From NCBI GenBank assembly GCA_913053915.1, contig CAJXGP010000105.1, positions 1 through 6,979 of the forward strand: a DNA stretch of 6,979 nt, in the 5' to 3' direction. Origin of the DNA: an uncultured Ignavibacteriales bacterium. Lineage in GTDB: Bacteria; Bacteroidota; Ignavibacteria; Ignavibacteriales; Ignavibacteriaceae. Every line of letters begins with the position of its first letter. The stretch's first letter is position 1. The notes under the pieces are model-generated. The model saw nothing but the letters and a program-made list of their open reading frames with translations. It did not search any database and was not told where the DNA came from. Below, piece by piece: positions 5,966-6,979 of this stretch. A program made the position numbers and the translations under genes.

Positions 5966-6736
5966 TTATTGATTGCCCAATTTACTTTTACTTTCATTCC
6001 AAAATCTATCCATTTCTGTTAAATCGGATTCGTTAATTTGCCTGCCGCTTTCATTTATTTTATTCTCAATATATTTAAATCTGGCAATAAACTTTTCATT
6101 AGACTTTCTTAATGCATTCTCGGGGTTTATCCCTATAAACCTGGCATAATTGACAAAGGCGAAAAATACATCGCCTATTTCATTTTCCAGTTGTTCTTTT
6201 GATTCTTCCTTTTCGGATAGATGCATTTCATCTATCTCTTCAATAACTTTTTTCCATACATCTTCTTTCTTTTCCCAATCAAATCCTACCTTTGAAGCTT
6301 TTTCCTGAAGTCTAAAAGCCCGGTGGAGTGAAGGAAGCCGGATAGGGACTCCATCCAAAATAGATTTTCTTCCTTCACTTAATTTGATAACTTCCCAATT
6401 TTTCTTTACATCTTCAACCCCTGTTATTTTTACACTACCGAAAACATGCGGATGACGTCTTATTAATTTTGATTTAATTGATTCAATAACATCAGTTAAA
6501 TTGAATTTATTATTTTCCTCAGCGATAATTGAATGAAATAAGATATGAAAGAGAAGATCGCCTAATTCATTTTTTAATTCATCATAATCTTTGTTATCTA
6601 TGGATTCGACCACTTCATAGGCTTCCTCCAAAGTTGCTGCTTTAATTGAATCGTTAGTCTGTTCTTTATCCCAAGGGCATTCGGCTCGTAATTTTTTTAC
6701 AATAGTTACAAATTCGTCAAATTTACTTTCATGCAT
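5966..6736 (-). CDS. mazG: Nucleoside triphosphate pyrophosphohydrolase MazG
   Basis: MazG hydrolyses (d)NTPs to NMP and pyrophosphate, cleaning the nucleotide pool and, in E. coli, affecting ppGpp levels. The 256 residues contain two MazG folds, close to the 263 of E. coli MazG. The N-terminal copy has CPWDKEQT (20-27), the metal-binding EEAYE (37-41) and ELGDLLFH (57-64), followed by RRHPHVFG (93-100). The C-terminal, normally catalytic, copy has FRLQEKASKVGFDW (141-154), EEIDE (166-170) and ENEIGDVFFAFVNYAR (184-199), so both acidic motifs are intact. Translation starts at ATG 6736-6734 with AAAGGA eight bases upstream on the minus strand. The gene is convergent with phoH, leaving about 56 bases between the two stops, in which I see no convincing terminator. 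Its own promoter should lie in 6737-6979. Confidence 0.95.
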   Translation of the reverse strand: MHESKFDEFVTIVKKLRAECPWDKEQTNDSIKAATLEEAYEVVESIDNKDYDELKNELGDLLFHILFHSIIAEENNKFNLTDVIESIKSKLIRRHPHVFGSVKITGVEDVKKNWEVIKLSEGRKSILDGVPIRLPSLHRAFRLQEKASKVGFDWEKKEDVWKKVIEEIDEMHLSEKEESKEQLENEIGDVFFAFVNYARFIGINPENALRKSNEKFIARFKYIENKINESGRQINESDLTEMDRFWNESKSKLGNQ

Positions 6737-6979
6737 TAGAGTAATCCTTTTTATTTTATATTTAAATTAGGTGAAAAATATAAATAAAAAAACCTTTTGA
6801 ATGTTTAAAACGTTGAGAAATCAGCATATTTGTAATAACCAAAAACAAAAGTAGGCTTTCGCAATGACATGGTTTTATTAAGCTTACATTAATAATAACT
6901 CAGTTTAGAGTATATTTAATTGGGAGGCAAAATAAACTAAATATGAATCTGTTCCTACTCTATCTCTGTGGGAGTTTCG
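6737..6979. other. Upstream region of mazG, no supported gene
   Basis: This 243-base AT-rich stretch to the window edge should carry the mazG promoter, but no clear -10/-35 pair stands out. It includes the palindrome TAAGCTTA near 6879 and the segment TAGGCTTTCGCAATGACA near 6852. Close to the edge is an imperfect inverted repeat TCCTAC / GTGGGA (6953-6958 and 6968-6973; 9-base loop). A frame starting at ATG 6943 is open for the final 12 codons, with GGGAGG 15 bases before it, too far for a usual ribosome site. Whether a gene begins there cannot be told from this window. Confidence 0.4.

Noticed and set aside
6905..6979. Minus-strand frame open from the window edge to a TAA
   Set aside because: Only 24 residues, unrecognisable, and other frames are also briefly open; it could be a gene end but cannot be supported.

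Overview
The window is a low-G+C (about one third by eye), gene-dense piece of a Gram-negative bacterial chromosome. A lipobox lipoprotein, a LpoA-like periplasmic binding protein and a LysM envelope protein imply an outer membrane. The AT-rich coding, Asn-rich tails and a possible TAnnTTTG promoter element fit the Bacteroidota/Chlorobiota/Ignavibacteriota side of the tree. Strong GGAGG ribosome sites favour Ignavibacteria-like lineages over typical Bacteroidetes. This placement is an inference from general features, not from a database match. No mobile element, CRISPR array, phage gene, tRNA or rRNA was seen.

Region 1 (1-3645, + strand) is a tightly packed operon. It holds the 3' end of guaA (GMP synthase), an eight-repeat TPR protein starting on the base after the guaA stop, and a secreted TPR plus periplasmic-binding-protein gene split over two overlapping frames. 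radC follows after a short gap. The split gene is the most interesting point: the frames overlap at a canonical -1 slippery heptamer G GGA AAA (1736-1742). A -1 slip there gives one continuous LpoA-like protein of about 585 residues with a signal peptide, and the TPR motif reads cleanly across the join. It is either programmed frameshifting or a one-base loss (mutation or sequencing error). radC, just downstream, lacks a normal start codon; its family N-terminus and Shine-Dalgarno spacing point to an AUU start.

Region 2 (3646-4920, + strand) is a 192-base AT-rich spacer and then a two-gene envelope module. A 91-residue coiled-coil lipoprotein, somewhat like Braun lipoprotein, is followed by a 228-residue exported protein with a coiled coil and a C-terminal LysM domain. 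Both have near-perfect GGAGG ribosome sites six bases before the ATG, suggesting high expression. The module ends in a strong intrinsic terminator.

Region 3 (4921-6979) has phoH (+) starting 15 bases after that terminator, with mazG on the opposite strand converging on it. The last 243 bases lie upstream of mazG and contain no gene I can support, only small inverted-repeat structures.

The genes combine housekeeping functions (GMP synthesis, nucleotide-pool cleaning by MazG, PhoH ATPase, RadC) with cell-envelope functions (LpoA-like protein, lipoprotein, LysM protein). I see no clear defence or mobile system here.
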